Under the pieces are notes generated by a model, which saw only the letters and a list, made by a program, of their open reading frames with translations, ran no database searches and was not told the origin of the DNA. From the NCBI GenBank assembly GCA_032164245.1, contig JAVMKO010000021.1, positions 9,244,285-9,308,284 on the forward strand: a stretch of DNA of 64,000 bases, given 5' to 3'. The stretch is from Sternotherus odoratus. Its lineage: Eukaryota > Chordata > Testudines > Kinosternidae. Below are positions 12,905 to 24,091 of this stretch, one piece after another; the stretch's first letter is position 1, and each line of letters opens with the position of its first letter. A program made the translations under genes and the position numbers.

Positions 12905-13022
12905 TAAGGGTTAGGCAAACATCTGTTAGGGGTGGTCTAGGTATACTTATCCTAGCGTGAGGGTAATGGACTATGGGACCTCTTGAGGTCCTTTCCAACC
13001 CTACATTTCTAGGATTCCATGA
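12905..13022 (+). mobile_element. SINE/CR1-type 3' tail fragment
   Basis: The sequence around GGACCTCTTGAGGTCCTTTC and CAACCCTACATTTCTAGGAT is the common 3' tail of CR1-mobilised SINEs in sauropsids. Only the tail is seen, with no clear tRNA-derived head. Confidence 0.5.
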
Positions 13023-16000
13023 GAACATTTTAGTATCAACATGACTCTGATTTTGAATCAGAACACAGAACCCACTCTGCTCTGCACTTGTACGTCTGTG
13101 TTGCATCACCTCGAATAGTTCATTGCTGGCTGGTTAAACTGCAGCAGCAGGTCTCTGGTTTTCTATGCCACTTCAGATTCATGGCAGCCGCACCCAAAGG
13201 GAGCTTGCGAACTACTACATCTCTCAGTGCCTTGGCTCAGGGGTGTGCCACACGGAGCTCCGTAAAGCAGCCCAGAGCTGCTTTCAGCAGTACTCCCCCT
13301 TGATGTGGGGAGACAAGGAATGAGACAAGGGTGGCTGAAATCTGCCCCGCACTGTGCATATTAGGTGTGGTCCCGGGGCTCCTGAGAAATCGCCCACGCA
13401 GCTCTCCGTTGGGCAACGTATTGGCACCTCTGGTTAGGCAAGTCACTCACCCTGAAGTATCATGTGGACTTTTAACTGGTCTGCGTCCCGGGGCTTTTGT
13501 TCTCAATTATGGCCAAGCTGGGCTATTCCTCAATAGCCGAGACTTTGGGGATCATTCTAGTAGAGGGTGACTGGCTGAATCCAGAGTCCTGGGATGCCAG
13601 CACACAAGAGGACTAAGGTAATGGGAACAGCTTGGTGGCATACACAACACAGCCGGGTGGAACTTGGGTCTTGTCATCACCTGCCAGTCATTTCCCCTCC
13701 TCGACACTCCCACCTCTCATGCTGCAGGCTAACCACTCTTGCCGGTTAGTCATCAGAACGCCTCCAGTTCACACCTCCGCTCCATCAAACATTTCCCCAC
13801 TGCTGTATGGACACCACCACCCCACAGCTGAACAGGAATCAAAGAGGAGCAGGTTAAAGCGGTACCGGCCACTGATCCAGCATGGCTTTGACTCAACTGA
13901 CTCAACCCGCAACGCAGATCATGTCACTTCCCATCAGGTGTGCTCACAGACGAACGCCTTGTACCGGGTAAACTAGATTTTTAGGCACTGGTGCATACCC
14001 TAGCGAAAAAGTGTTGCACGCTGGAGTAGCAGAGTTACTAGGGAAGCAAAAACCCAGTGCCAACAAGGCTTAGATCTGCCCATCTGAGCTCTTTTCATCA
14101 GCCTACAATGGTAAAGAAACAGATCATAGCAACTGCAATCTGATGGACCCAAGCTACCCAGATAAAGGCAAGGGTTTGTAAATGGGACGAAAGCACCAGA
14201 AACGTCCGTCCCAGGGAAGGGACACGCACGTAGGGACCCTTTGCGCTCCAAATCTCACTGCATCCAGACCTGCTCAGTCTTGCTCCTTAAATGGAAAGTG
14301 CCGTGGTTGAGATTAATTTTAATAGCAGTTTTTAAAGTACCTCACTGTTATTATGAAAGATTTCTCTGAGTGATTCAACCTGGCATTTACATTCTCACGC
14401 AGGCTGTCAGCTTGAACAATGCCAGGTGTCCTTCCTCCCTGCCCTCCAAGGAGAAGAATCACTGCCCCTGGACCGTGGGATCAGTTGCTCCCAGACAAAA
14501 CGAGGGCCTGGGGGGGTCACAGCCTGTTCATTGACTCTGCGGAACTCTAATCTCATCAGCTACTCCACCCTGCAGACCAGATGACACAGAACAGCCTCAA
14601 ATATGCTCTAGAATCATCCACTCTCAAACATTCACACTCTCAATTCATCAAGAAGTCTCCACTGGAGGAAGGGGCTAGTGGAAAACTTGATCTGGACAGG
14701 AGAAGCTGAATTGTTTATCGCAAAGCAGAGTTTAATAGAGAGAAGCGAGAGAACTGGCCCTGCGACTCTCCAATGAGAATGTAACAGCCTGAACTTCATT
14801 CTCTTGCCCAGCCCCTGCAGGCAGGCACCGAAAGCCATGCTGAAAAAAGGCCATGTTACAGTTTAAACATTAATTTCCCTCCATTGAGCAGGCCTCCTAA
14901 ACAGGATTCTTCCCACATGAATTCGGTCACTTCCCAGCACTGACAATTCCAGCCGAGGTAGCTATTGGCGTCCATTAGCCAGCAAGCCAACCACACTAGC
15001 CTAAGTGGGGCTTTCATCTTTGCCAGGAGAGTCTCAGATGTTCACTAAATAGAACAATTTACAGTTTGAGCATGAGAGCTAACTAATAGGGTGGGGTGAG
15101 CAGTTGCCCAGCCCTGGATTATCAACCTTCACTAGCAGGTCTGAGTCAGACTAGAGCAGGCCTTGTGATTTTATTTTCCCTTTGCAACATAATAGTCTGT
15201 ACAAAGTGGTATGGGTCTATTCAAATTAAAGTCAAGGCGCCATGGTTCTATTCCCAGATTTGCCACTGGCTCTCTGCAACACCGAACAAGTTCTCTGGGC
15301 CTCAGTTTCCCTACCTAACGAACAGTTCACTGCATTTACTTCACTGCGGTTGCAGGGCTTTATTAATGAATACTTGTAATGCACGGAGATCCTCAGATTC
15401 CATTATTAAACTCCTTGCTGGGAGGATACTCCCAGACGCTGCACAAGACTTTTATTCCCTGGGCCTCTGTGAAGCACAGACACTGGAGCTGCGTTTTCCT
15501 CACCTCTGGAATTTCTGAATGGCACCCCTTGAATTGGAGGGCTGGAGAATCAATTATTTCCCAGCCTCAGCATGCAAAGAGGAAACGGAAGCGTGTGCAG
15601 TTAGTGTTTGGCTCCTTTGGCCGGGACAGTCCCCATTTCAAGAGACTTGGCGGCGAAACTTGCAATACAGAAACACTGGGATAGGAGCCCCGTGGGGCAG
15701 AAATCTGGGCTCACAGACAAGTCTCCCTCTGCGGGGGGGGGGGGGGGAAATAAAAACACCCACAATAAGGAGGCCAACAGTCTACATCAAAATTGCACAC
15801 TCACTGTCTGTGCCACACACCCGCCAGCAGCTGCCTAAAAGATGCAGGCACCGGCTTCAGAAATCTAGGGCCCTCATATCAGCCTCCACACACTCACTGG
15901 CGACTGTGTGGGGAGGGAGAACAACCCTCCTTTTAAAAAGCCCTTGAACCAAGCTGCCTTAGTAACAGTCCCTCTGGGTGGAAAGCAAATGATTTGGGGT

Positions 16001-16304
16001 TACCGGTGCCACCCACACACCCGGCTAAGCACAGCATCTTTGCTGGAACCTATCCAAGAGCTTCTCTCTGATCAACAAACTGACCCGGCCACACAAAGGG
16101 AGACCCTGTTTGTAACCGTCCCAAGGGTTTATGGCTGCAGGTTCCCACAGGCCAGTCTCCGGCTGGCTTTGCGCCATCGCCAGCTCCCCGGAGATGCTCC
16201 TGGGTGCGGGAGCCGAGAGAAAGGCGGATGTCAGGGGGCAGCGTCCACCCCCCCAGATGCGACGGTGTGTGTGGGGGGGGGGGGTGACTGATAAAAGGAA
16301 ACTC
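13023..16304. other. Intronic stretch with one MIR remnant
   Basis: A MIR-like remnant lies at about 15190-15325 (CATGGTTCTATTCCCAG, then GGGCCTCAGTTTCCCTACC). A G-run occurs near 15733. I see nothing else that can be supported. Confidence 0.4.
15190..15325 (+). repeat. MIR-type CORE-SINE remnant
   Basis: Plus-strand order: a CATGGTTCTATTCCCAG segment, TTTGCCACTGGCTCTC, then GGGCCTCAGTTTCCCTACC. Confidence 0.55.
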
Positions 16305-16502
16305 AGATCCAGACGGGGGGAGCCCCCCCATGCCCATTACAGGGGGGGCACTAGGAGGAGGCAGGGGACACAGATCCAGACGGGGGGAGCCCCCCCCATG
16401 CCCATTACAGGGGGGGCACCAGGAGGAGGCAGGGGACACAGATCCAGACGGGGGGAGCCCCCCCATGCCCATTAAGGGGGGGGCACCAGGAGGAGGCAGG
16501 GG
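16305..16502. repeat. Three-unit 67-bp tandem repeat beside the MACF1 CpG island
   Basis: Units begin with CAGATCCAGACGGGGGGAGC at about 16305, 16373 and 16440. Each holds CCCATGCCCATTA and GGAGGAGGCAGGGG. The units are nearly identical, differing mainly in the lengths of G and C runs, so the expansion looks recent. It lies just inside the intron, about 270 bases past the splice donor of the MAGY exon. Confidence 0.9.
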
Positions 16503-17230
16503 CCGAGCTGGGGGCTACGTTCTCCTCCCACCCCGGCCTTTTCCCGTGGATCCTCCCAGCCGGGACGGGCCCGTCCCGGGGCATGGGGCAGGCTGAGCAG
16601 CCGGCGGAAACGGCGACATGGATCCGTGTCCCCGCGGCGCGACTGCGGGGGGGGACCGGGCACCGCCCAGGGCGCCCCCCAGGCCCGCTGCGCCCCCGCC
16701 TCGGCCCCCCCGGCCCAGGCCACTCGCCCCCGCGGCGCCCGCGCCCGCGCCCCCCGCGGCGCCCGCTACCTTTGTACCGCTCCAGCACATCCTCGTACGC
16801 CTGCACGAACTCCTTCTCCTGGCTGCGGTTGGCCGGGAGCAGCCCGGGCACGTAGCCGGCCATGGCGCTCCCCGGCCGGGCCTGGCTCCGTCCCGCTCTC
16901 GGCCCGGCTCCGCGCGCTGCAGCGGCCAGGGCCGGTGTCCGCCGCTCCCGTTTCCGCCGCGCCTCTTCCCTCCGCCCGGCCGGCGGCGGCGGCGGCTCCT
17001 CCCGCTGTCAGCCGCGGCGCGGCCCCGGCCCCCGGCCCACCCCCGCCGGGCCCGGCCGAGCGGCGGCGACACCTGGCGGCCGGCCGGGGAAGCGCGGGGG
17101 CAAGGCCGGGCCAGAGGCAGGAGGAGGAGGAGGAGGAGGAGGAGGAGGCGGCGGGGGGAGGGGGCGGGGGGGCTGCCCAGGAAGATGGAAGCTGGGAGTG
17201 GGGCGGCTGCTGTGCCCACGGGCCGGGAAA
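16500..17230 (-). promoter_or_regulatory. MACF1: CpG island, presumed promoter of the MACF1 MAGY isoform
   Basis: Very GC-rich and CpG-dense sequence surrounds the minus-strand start codon at 16863 and extends about 370 bases upstream of it (towards higher coordinates) without a TATA box I can recognise. This is the usual setting of a TATA-less vertebrate promoter. A (GGA)n tract lies at about 17119-17148. The transcription start cannot be fixed from sequence alone. Confidence 0.7.
16770..16863 (-). CDS. MACF1: MACF1 alternative first coding exon (MAGYVPG start)
   Basis: MACF1 is a giant spectraplakin that links actin filaments to microtubules. This exon encodes 31 residues, starting MAGYVPGLLP and ending with the conserved EDVLERYK, followed by one base of a split codon and a donor, G|GTAGCG, at 16769. 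The next residues in the family (DERDRVQKKTF, the lead-in to the first calponin-homology domain) begin with Asp, so the leftover G fits a GAT codon across the junction. From memory, the paralogue dystonin has an isoform starting MAGYLSP and ending YLQAYEDVLERYK before DERDKVQKK, so this is its MACF1 counterpart. The gene is MACF1 rather than DST because the same-strand exon at 32.1 kb is diagnostic of MACF1 and NDUFS5 lies upstream. Reading the frame past 16770 is intron. Confidence 0.88.
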
Positions 17231-17237
17231 GGACACC

Positions 17238-17677
17238 AGATCCGGATCAGAACCCGGGAGAGAGCACCAAATCCGGATCAGAACCGGGAGAGGAGAGAGC
17301 AACAGATCCGGATCAGAACCGGGAGAGGAGAGAGCACCCAATCCAGATAAGAACCGGGGAGAGAAGAGAACACCAAATCCGGATCAGAACCCGGGAGAGA
17401 GCACCAAATCCGGATCAGAACCGGGAGAGGAGAGAGCAACAAATCCGGATCAGAACCCAGGAGAGATCACCAAATCCGGATCAGAACCGGGAGAGGAGAG
17501 AGCAACAGATCCGGATCAGAACCGGGAGAGGAGAGAGCACCCAATCCAGATAAGAACCGGGGAGAGAAGAGAGCAACAGATCCGGATCAGAACCGGGGGA
17601 GGAGAGAGCACCAAATCCGGATCAGAACCGGGGGAGGAGAGAGCAACAGATCTGGATCAGAACCCAGGAGAGGAGAG
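17238..17677. repeat. Minisatellite of 13 units upstream of the MACF1 MAGY exon
   Basis: About 13 units of 31-37 bp, each built on ATCCGGATCAGAACCGGG followed by an AGAGGAGAGAGCA tail. Long and short units partly alternate, and a block of several units appears twice (compare about 17270-17400 and 17475-17560), which indicates higher-order duplication. Each unit contains TCCGGATC, with CpG sites and a BspEI-like palindrome. It lies about 375 bases upstream of the start codon. A decayed purine-rich tail with ATCAGAGCC or GGAACC phrases continues to about 18070. Confidence 0.92.
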
Positions 17678-20584
17678 GTACCAGAGCCTGGGAGTTGCAG
17701 GTCCAAAAACAGAGGGGCCAGGGCCTTGAAAAGAAGAGTGAACGGGATCCAACTGAGGGAAGGAGAGAAAGGGATCAGAGCCTGACCTTAGAACTTCTGG
17801 AACTAGAAATGGAGACGGGAGAGAACTGGACTGAGATCCAGCTGCTGTCACAGGGATAAGTACTGGAACCAAGCCAGAACATACAGCACAGACCAGAACC
17901 AGAGAAGGAACCGCAGCTGTATGAAAACAAGAACAGAACACACCTTGGATTGACAAGTACTTCGAGTATCCAGACTCACAGTGGAGGGTTAAGGAGACAT
18001 GATGAGAGAAGCATGGACCAGAAGAGGATGCAGAAGCAGAGAGAAGGGGTAAGGAGAAAAAAAACAAACTCTGAATCCAGGTTAGAGCCGGGGAGTTTGG
18101 CCTTAGAAACAGGAGTACTTTAAAGAGAGCCTGGCTGAAATCTGAGGGTCAGCAGCTGGGACGGAACAAAGAACAGGATCCTAGCGTCCTACTGGGACAG
18201 AGTTTCTGTCTGCTGAAAATCCCCAGAGGAACTTGGGTTCGGATCCATGGAGGTAGAGTCTTGTGCCTGGGCACAATTCATCCATGCAGATCAGAGATCC
18301 TACAAAGACATAAACATGCTTAACTTCACATACTGGGAGTGAAATTCTGACTTCAATGGCAAAAGTGGGGGGCATGGATCAGCGTTCACACTGCATTCCC
18401 CATCAGTAACCCTGCCCAACGCAGGGAAGCTAATGATCCAACCAGCGGACCAAATTCGGTGTGAATCCTGGTCATCTGACACGCATTGCGAAGATGCTAA
18501 GAAGAATGGCAAAAGCCACACTGCCTGCAACGGAGCCCGGATTTCCCCCTGACAATACTCCCATCAACTTCACTGGAATTACTCACTGGGAAAATTCTTT
18601 GGGGTAAGGATCTTCTGACCTATATGTTTTGTACAGTGCTGACAACATTTTCAGTGCTTAGCAAATAAACAATACCTGCACCAATGGTGTAATAGTTTTC
18701 CATGAAATTATTCTGCCCCTGTTTGTTTCAAATTTACTTTCAGGATTACGGAGCCACCCGAATTAAACAGAAAAAGGATGATTCTGGTGATATTTTGCAC
18801 CCCAGATCTGTGGATCATTCAAGTGACATTTTAACCTTGACAGAACAGGGGATTTTAAGCCAGTTTTGCGGGTATATGCAAATTAAGCTAATGGTACATT
18901 AGCAGGTGTGAATGCCTAAACAGTAGCACACTTCATGCACCAAACTGGGACCCCGGTTTTTGTTTCCTAGCTCAGTGCTTCTCTGCAAACTTTAACAAGA
19001 GGCCACCAATTTTGGGTGCCTCTGTTTTGGGTGATAATCAAACTGAGATAACTTGGGTCTAACTTTCAAGAGTGCGAAGCACCCAAACATTCATCTGAAG
19101 TCAATGGGAGATGGTGGTGCTCGGCACCTCTTCAAAAATCAGTCCCATGGTGCCTCAAATTTCATCATCCCCAAAATGGTCAGGCATCAAAAAGCAGAGG
19201 CCAGCTGTGAAAATGTAGCCACATGCTGCCCAGGACCCCCTTCCAGATGGGTTGTACATAAGCTTAAAGTAATACCCATATGCCTTATCAACTCGAAACA
19301 TCTGTATTGGCATTACATATTCTACAAGTCTTGCCACAGTGTAAGTGACAGTAATAGGGCATATTTGTCAGGAGACAGTTTAATAGATCAGGTATCATAC
19401 CAGCAGAGGGTTTCATATTAAATAAGCAGCATGTCATGTAAGTCCTGTCTGGGATGGCCGGTGTGCTAAGAACCCAGCATTGAAAAATAAGGAGTGGAGG
19501 GAAAACAAGCAGCATATAATCAATGCTTTTCAAAGTGCCTTAACTCCAGCTGAATATTTGTTTGGTTGATGACCTGGTCTTAATAAAATTAGCATCTAAA
19601 TGGTCCAGGTAGGCTTTGAAATTAACACCTCCGTAAGATAAATGAGTAGGCAGAGGTCAGATTTGTTGCTGATACTATTATTTACTTTTGAGTCTTGGAA
19701 GTTATTTGTGTAACCAAAGAGTGTACACACTAGCAAAGGGGGAAACACCAGAAGGGTTGGTTTTGCAAAACCTCCTCGGTCTGGGATTGATTTTGAAATA
19801 ATTCGTCAGTCCAGTTTTGATTTTGGAAAATCAAAAACCAGGGTGGGGCGTGAATCCAGGCCAAATCATCATTGATGCAAAACCTCCACATTCATCCTTT
19901 GGGTTTTGTCCCACAGCCTAATTAGAATAGTATAATATGCAAGAAAACCCCAAAGTCGCAGGATCTCTGAGTTCCTTGTGGCTGTTGTTTGGAGTGCGCT
20001 TACAAATCTCTGAAACACAGTTATTGTCACAATGTTTCTCTCCCCACACCCTCTGACTAACTCAGCAGGTGTGGAAAGAAAGGAAATGCACCTCAAGCGG
20101 CACCTAGTGGGGAAAGTTGGGTGATGCAAGAAAACCCACCCAAGGGTTTAATCTTCACTCAACCACCTGCTCTCTGGAGAAGCAGGAGTGAACCTAGAAG
20201 AGAGGCAGTTACAATCCTCTGCGGTCACTGGGGATTATGGGAGGCGGACCGACAATTCAGAAGGGTTGTCACTGAAATGTGGCCAGGGCACAAGGCGATT
20301 GTGGAGGAACTTCTTCACTGGATCCCACGTTCCCTCTTTCCTGGTGCTCTCAAGTTTTTGCACTGTAAAGTAAATGACATCCCTCCTACACCTTGCAGTA
20401 GAAAATGGAACCAACCCAGGCAGCTAGACATAGGATCTACTCCCACTTTTCCACCACGCCCCCAGCCCCTGGAAAGATCAGCTCCCACAACCGCTCCTGG
20501 GTGGCCAAACGTGAGATTTCACACACACCCTCCTCTCCTGGCCAAACAAATATGTAATCCAACTCCCTCCTTACCCTAGCAGGC
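17678..20584. other. Intron of the long MACF1 isoform, no gene recognised
   Basis: It starts with decayed purine-rich minisatellite sequence to about 18070. Near 18625 a TTTTGTACAGTGCT phrase resembles a common LINE tail. Bases 19740-19850 contain GATTTTGA repeats of the kind seen in AT-rich TIR elements. Otherwise nothing is supported. Confidence 0.4.
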
Positions 20585-20912
20585 AGGTTTGGATTAACCA
20601 GTGTGCACTGACTTGCACAGGGCCCCTATCTAAGGGGAGGTCGCAACCATGGGGGCCCACCCACCCACCCACAAAGGAACAAAGACAACTCAGGGCCGGG
20701 AAGGGAGCAGGGCAGGGCCGTGCCTGCATGTTATGGCCAGAGCCAACAGGCCCAAGCAAGGAACCACCCCATGGGATAGGAGCCGGTGCAGGGTGAGCGC
20801 AGGGCAGGGGTCACACCCCAGGCCCGCCACCCACCCACTCCCCAGGGCAGGCAAGGTGGGGCCCCCAATTGTCCTAGTGCACAGGACCCCGACATTCTTT
20901 AATCCAGCCCGG
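20585..20912. mobile_element. Probable non-autonomous DNA transposon
   Basis: The ends are inverted: GGTTTGGATTAACC at the left and TTTAATCCAGCCC at the right. The interior has the GC-rich content typical of a turtle repeat with GGGCCCC and GTGCACAGGACCCC phrases. I could not identify a target-site duplication. Confidence 0.5.
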
Positions 20913-21663
20913 CTAGCAGGGAGTCTGAAGCAAGTTGCTTGTCATCACTTGCTCAAGGCAATATCTGGGGCATAGAATGAGATGGGCCCATGGAAGCCTC
21001 CAGTCCAGCCCAATGCTACTGCAAGAAACCCCATCACGCAATCCACTTCCTAAATGTATCAAGAATCATTTCACGGCCAGTTTGGTTTATTTCATGGTTT
21101 CCTGGCACTCCCCCATTTGTCCCTCTGTCTCTTGTCTTACGGGTTGATCGTAAGCTCTTTGGAGAAGGAAGCCCAACAACTTTCCCCGACCCCTTCATTG
21201 GGTACCAGGGACTCTTCCGCCTGGTTCCACACATGCAAGATAATCTCTGGTCTGGCCTTGTCCTCGCGAACCTGCGACGGTGCCTTATGGGCTCTTGACC
21301 CCTTTCTCTTGTGGACAGGCAATTTGTGGCTGAGTCTGTGCCCCCTCTAGGCAGCTCCACAAACAAGGATCCACCATTCCACCGTGAAATTGCTCCCGAT
21401 CCCAGGTCTCTCACTGGCCCGCAGAGCACTCCCATTGCCAGCCTGCTCACGGGGCTGCTTTCAGAGGTGAGAGGAAGGAAATCAGACTCCTGCCCCTAGG
21501 CTGGGCCCTGCCTCTCCGCCTGGCTCCGCTCAGCTTTCCTATGGCAGACTTTTCCCCTTCTTGTCAGAGTCACCCCTGCCCCATCCCCAGCCACGCCCCC
21601 TCATTCTGGATGGTTTTGTGCCTTGACAGGAGAAGGTTTCTGCTGGATCCCCAGACCTCTGCC
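20913..21663. other. Intronic stretch, nothing recognised
   Basis: No recognised repeat or exon. Confidence 0.35.
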
Positions 21664-21780
21664 TAAGATGACCAGCTGTCCCCATTTTATAGGACAATTT
21701 TTGGGTCCTTCTCTTATACAGGCACCTATAATCCCCGATCCCCTACCCCGATTTTTCACATTTGCTGGAGAAATCCTGGT
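21664..21780 (-). mobile_element. Degenerate copy of the 124-bp hAT-like MITE
   Basis: Reverse-complement match to the elements at 54698-54821 and 63365-63488. Landmarks are GATGACCAGCTGTCCCCATT, TTTTTGGGTCCTTCTCTTAT and TTTTTCACATTTGCTG. The right end is eroded, and the copy is clearly older than the other two. Confidence 0.75.
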
Positions 21781-22289
21781 GGGTTGTTTTTTGCCCCTGT
21801 AAGATCTGGCCTTCGCCTGTCAGAGGCACGCACATCTTGTGGCCGGGTGTCCCGGATGGGGGCAAGCAGCCCAGAGAGCGATTCCCTGCTCAAGGGTTCT
21901 GTAACCCTGGCAACCAGCAGAATGGTTACTCAGCCATCTGGGTTACCATGGCAACAGGAAAAGCCGCCTTCCACTTCAATCCCTGTGGCTCTTTAAGCCA
22001 CCCAGCAGACAATTTCCTTTTGCTTTCTGTGTTTGCCATACAGGGAGCATCTCCCAGTGCGCCAATCCTTCCCTCGCAGAGCTGGGTGCCCTGCAATCCC
22101 TCCCTCGCTCCCAAATACACCCCCTGCGCTTGGAGGCTTAAACCCACCACGAAACCTCCAAAGCAGCAACGCCCCTAGGACTTGAGTCATCAGTCCCTGA
22201 ACCAGCTGAAAGAACAACAATAACACTGTGTCCTTAGAGCACTTCGGAAATACAAACGAGTCCTCACCCGGCCCTATCCCTGCCAACGC

Positions 22290-22420
22290 CTCCTTAGAGA
22301 TGGGGAAACTGAGGCACGGAGCGGGGACCTGACTAGCCACTGGTCAAACAAGCAAGCCAGTGGCAGAGCTGAGAAACGAACCCAGGAGATCCCGGCCCCA
22401 GGTTTGTGTGTCAGACCACA
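22290..22420 (-). repeat. MIR-type SINE remnant, reverse orientation
   Basis: GAGATGGGGAAACTGAGGCA, then GCCAGTGGCAGAGCTGAGAA and GAACCCAGGAG follow the reverse-strand MIR order. Confidence 0.65.
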
Positions 22421-23013
22421 CCTCTCTGGCGGGTGTAATCTCCAAGCCCCACCCAATAATGCAATTGTTTCTAAAACTTAATATTCATTAGACTAAATCC
22501 TCCAGTACTCCACAGAACAAATAGGGGAGGAGGAGACGCAGAGGAAGGGTGCACTTGTGCCTACACAAATTCCTCATGTCTGAGCCTAGTGTACAGTAAA
22601 TCTGCTCTCTAGTGGTAGTTCCCAACTACAGTGCTTAGAACAGACAATGATTGTTGGACTACGTTACCCAGAATCCTGTACAGGAAATTGGGTGTGTCTG
22701 CATTTGCAGAGTGAAAAATAGAGCTGGGTGGATTTTGTTCAGAAATGGTTTCTGTGTTTTCCTTGCAAAATATTAATCCCAGCCATGAGTCTTCTCTCGT
22801 GTAGATTTTACAGTCAGCCAATTTTATTTCTTTATTTGCAACAACAGCCCCTTGCAAAATGGCAGTTTTCGCATCAAAACATGCACCCTTTGGGCATTTT
22901 AATCTTCACTGGAAAGAAGGGTTGAAATCCCAAGCACTAAAGCACATGCTTAAAGTTAAGATCACTGAAGTCAATGGGAGTACTCCTATGCTTAAAGTTA
23001 TATGTGCTTAAGT
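22421..23013. other. Intronic stretch, nothing certain
   Basis: Phrases like CTTAAAGTTA and GAAGTCAATGGGAG recur in many turtle repeats, but no element boundaries can be drawn. Confidence 0.35.
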
Positions 23014-24091
23014 CAGTGGTTCCCAAACTGGGGGGCGCGCCCCCCTAAGGGGGCACAGAGAAATGTCCAGGGGGCCGCCGTGGGGCCTGGGCCAGGCTCC
23101 CGAGGAGGTGGGAACACTACCCAGGCCCGCTCTGCCCCCAGCTCCGCTCCGCTAGGGTTGCCAATTTTGGCTGGAGGTTTTATCACACGACATAACTTTT
23201 AATTAAAGATTACTCTTTAATTCCTGGAGACTCCAGGACAATCCTGGAGGGTTGGCAGCCTCCTGCAGCCCCACCCCTGGTGCCAACCTCCAGCCATAGC
23301 TGCAGCTCCTGCTCTCGGCCCCTGGGAGGTTCATTCATCGGCGTGGCTGGGCTGGGGGGCAGGCAAGGGGGCGGTGGGGGGGAGGCCAGGCTGGGCGGGC
23401 AGGGAGGGGAGCAGGAGACTAGGCTGGATGGGGTGGATGAGGCGTGGGTGTGGGAGGGAAGGAGGTTTGGTGGAGGGGAGGCTGAGCTGGGCGGGTCAGG
23501 CATGGGGGGCAGGAGGCTGGTTTGGGAGTGGGAGGGGGGAGGAGGTTAGGTTCGGTGGACCAGGCAGGGGTGGGGGAGGGAAGGCGGTTAGATGGGGGGA
23601 GGCTGGGCGGGGGTAAAGGAAGATCACCCCCAACAGCGGGATGGGTCAGACAGGGATGGGTGGGGAGGGGAGGAGGTTAGGCTGGGGGAGGAGATTAGGT
23701 TGGGTGGGCCGGGTCAGGCAGGGGGGGAAGGAGAATAGGCTCGGGGGGGAGGTGGGCCAGGCAGGGGGGGGGGTGCTAGAGGCCGCACGCACGCACCGCG
23801 TGCCTCACGCCACCGTGCTACCGCCAACCGCGCCCGGTACCCCCGCGACATGACACCCCTGCTATGCCCGACCAGCAAGGCAGTCCCACGTAGGCCCAGG
23901 CGGGGCAGGGCGTGGGCGGCGGGAGACCAGCTGGGGGGGCACAAACGATCAGAGTACCGGGCCCCAAAATTTCTGTCGCCGGGCCTGGAAGTCGCTCCCG
24001 GCCAAGACTCCGCTCCCGGCCCAGGGAAGCACAGACAGATTCTTCAGGGGGGAAGGGTGAGCATGCAAGAGGAAAAGTTTAGGGACCACTG
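23014..24091. mobile_element. 1.08-kb hAT-like TIR element with minisatellite interior
   Basis: Left end CAGTGGTTCCCAAACTGGGG, right end TTTAGGGACCACTG: inverted, of the CAGTGGTTCTCAAAC type shared with vertebrate hAT (Charlie-like) elements. The flanks are GCTTAAGT (23006-23013) and ACTTAAGT (24092-24099), an 8-bp duplication with one mismatch, as expected for hAT. There is no transposase frame. About 23340-23780 is a G-rich minisatellite with units around GGAGGTTAGGCTGGG and GGGCAGGGA. The element at 43465-43684 has the same ends and is 220 bp. Confidence 0.8.

Larger units (their letters stand above)
1..16769 (-). other. MACF1: MACF1 intron, partial (continues left of window)
   Basis: This is the sequence downstream, on the minus strand, of the alternative first exon ending at 16770. 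That exon ends with one base of a split codon, so the shared exon 2 must lie further left. I looked for the conserved start of that exon (encoding DERDRVQKKTFTKW) on the minus strand and did not see it. The stretch therefore appears to be one long intron, truncated by the window edge. Its recognisable content is dispersed repeats, listed separately. That it is intronic is an inference from gene order. Confidence 0.7.

Noticed and set aside
16626..17729. 367-codon plus-strand frame ending in repeated SGSEPGEE-like units
   Set aside because: It is antisense to the MACF1 first exon and made of GC-rich and minisatellite sequence, open in several frames.
23280..23853. Gly/Arg-rich plus-strand frames
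   Set aside because: They are a translation of the G-rich minisatellite inside the hAT-like element.
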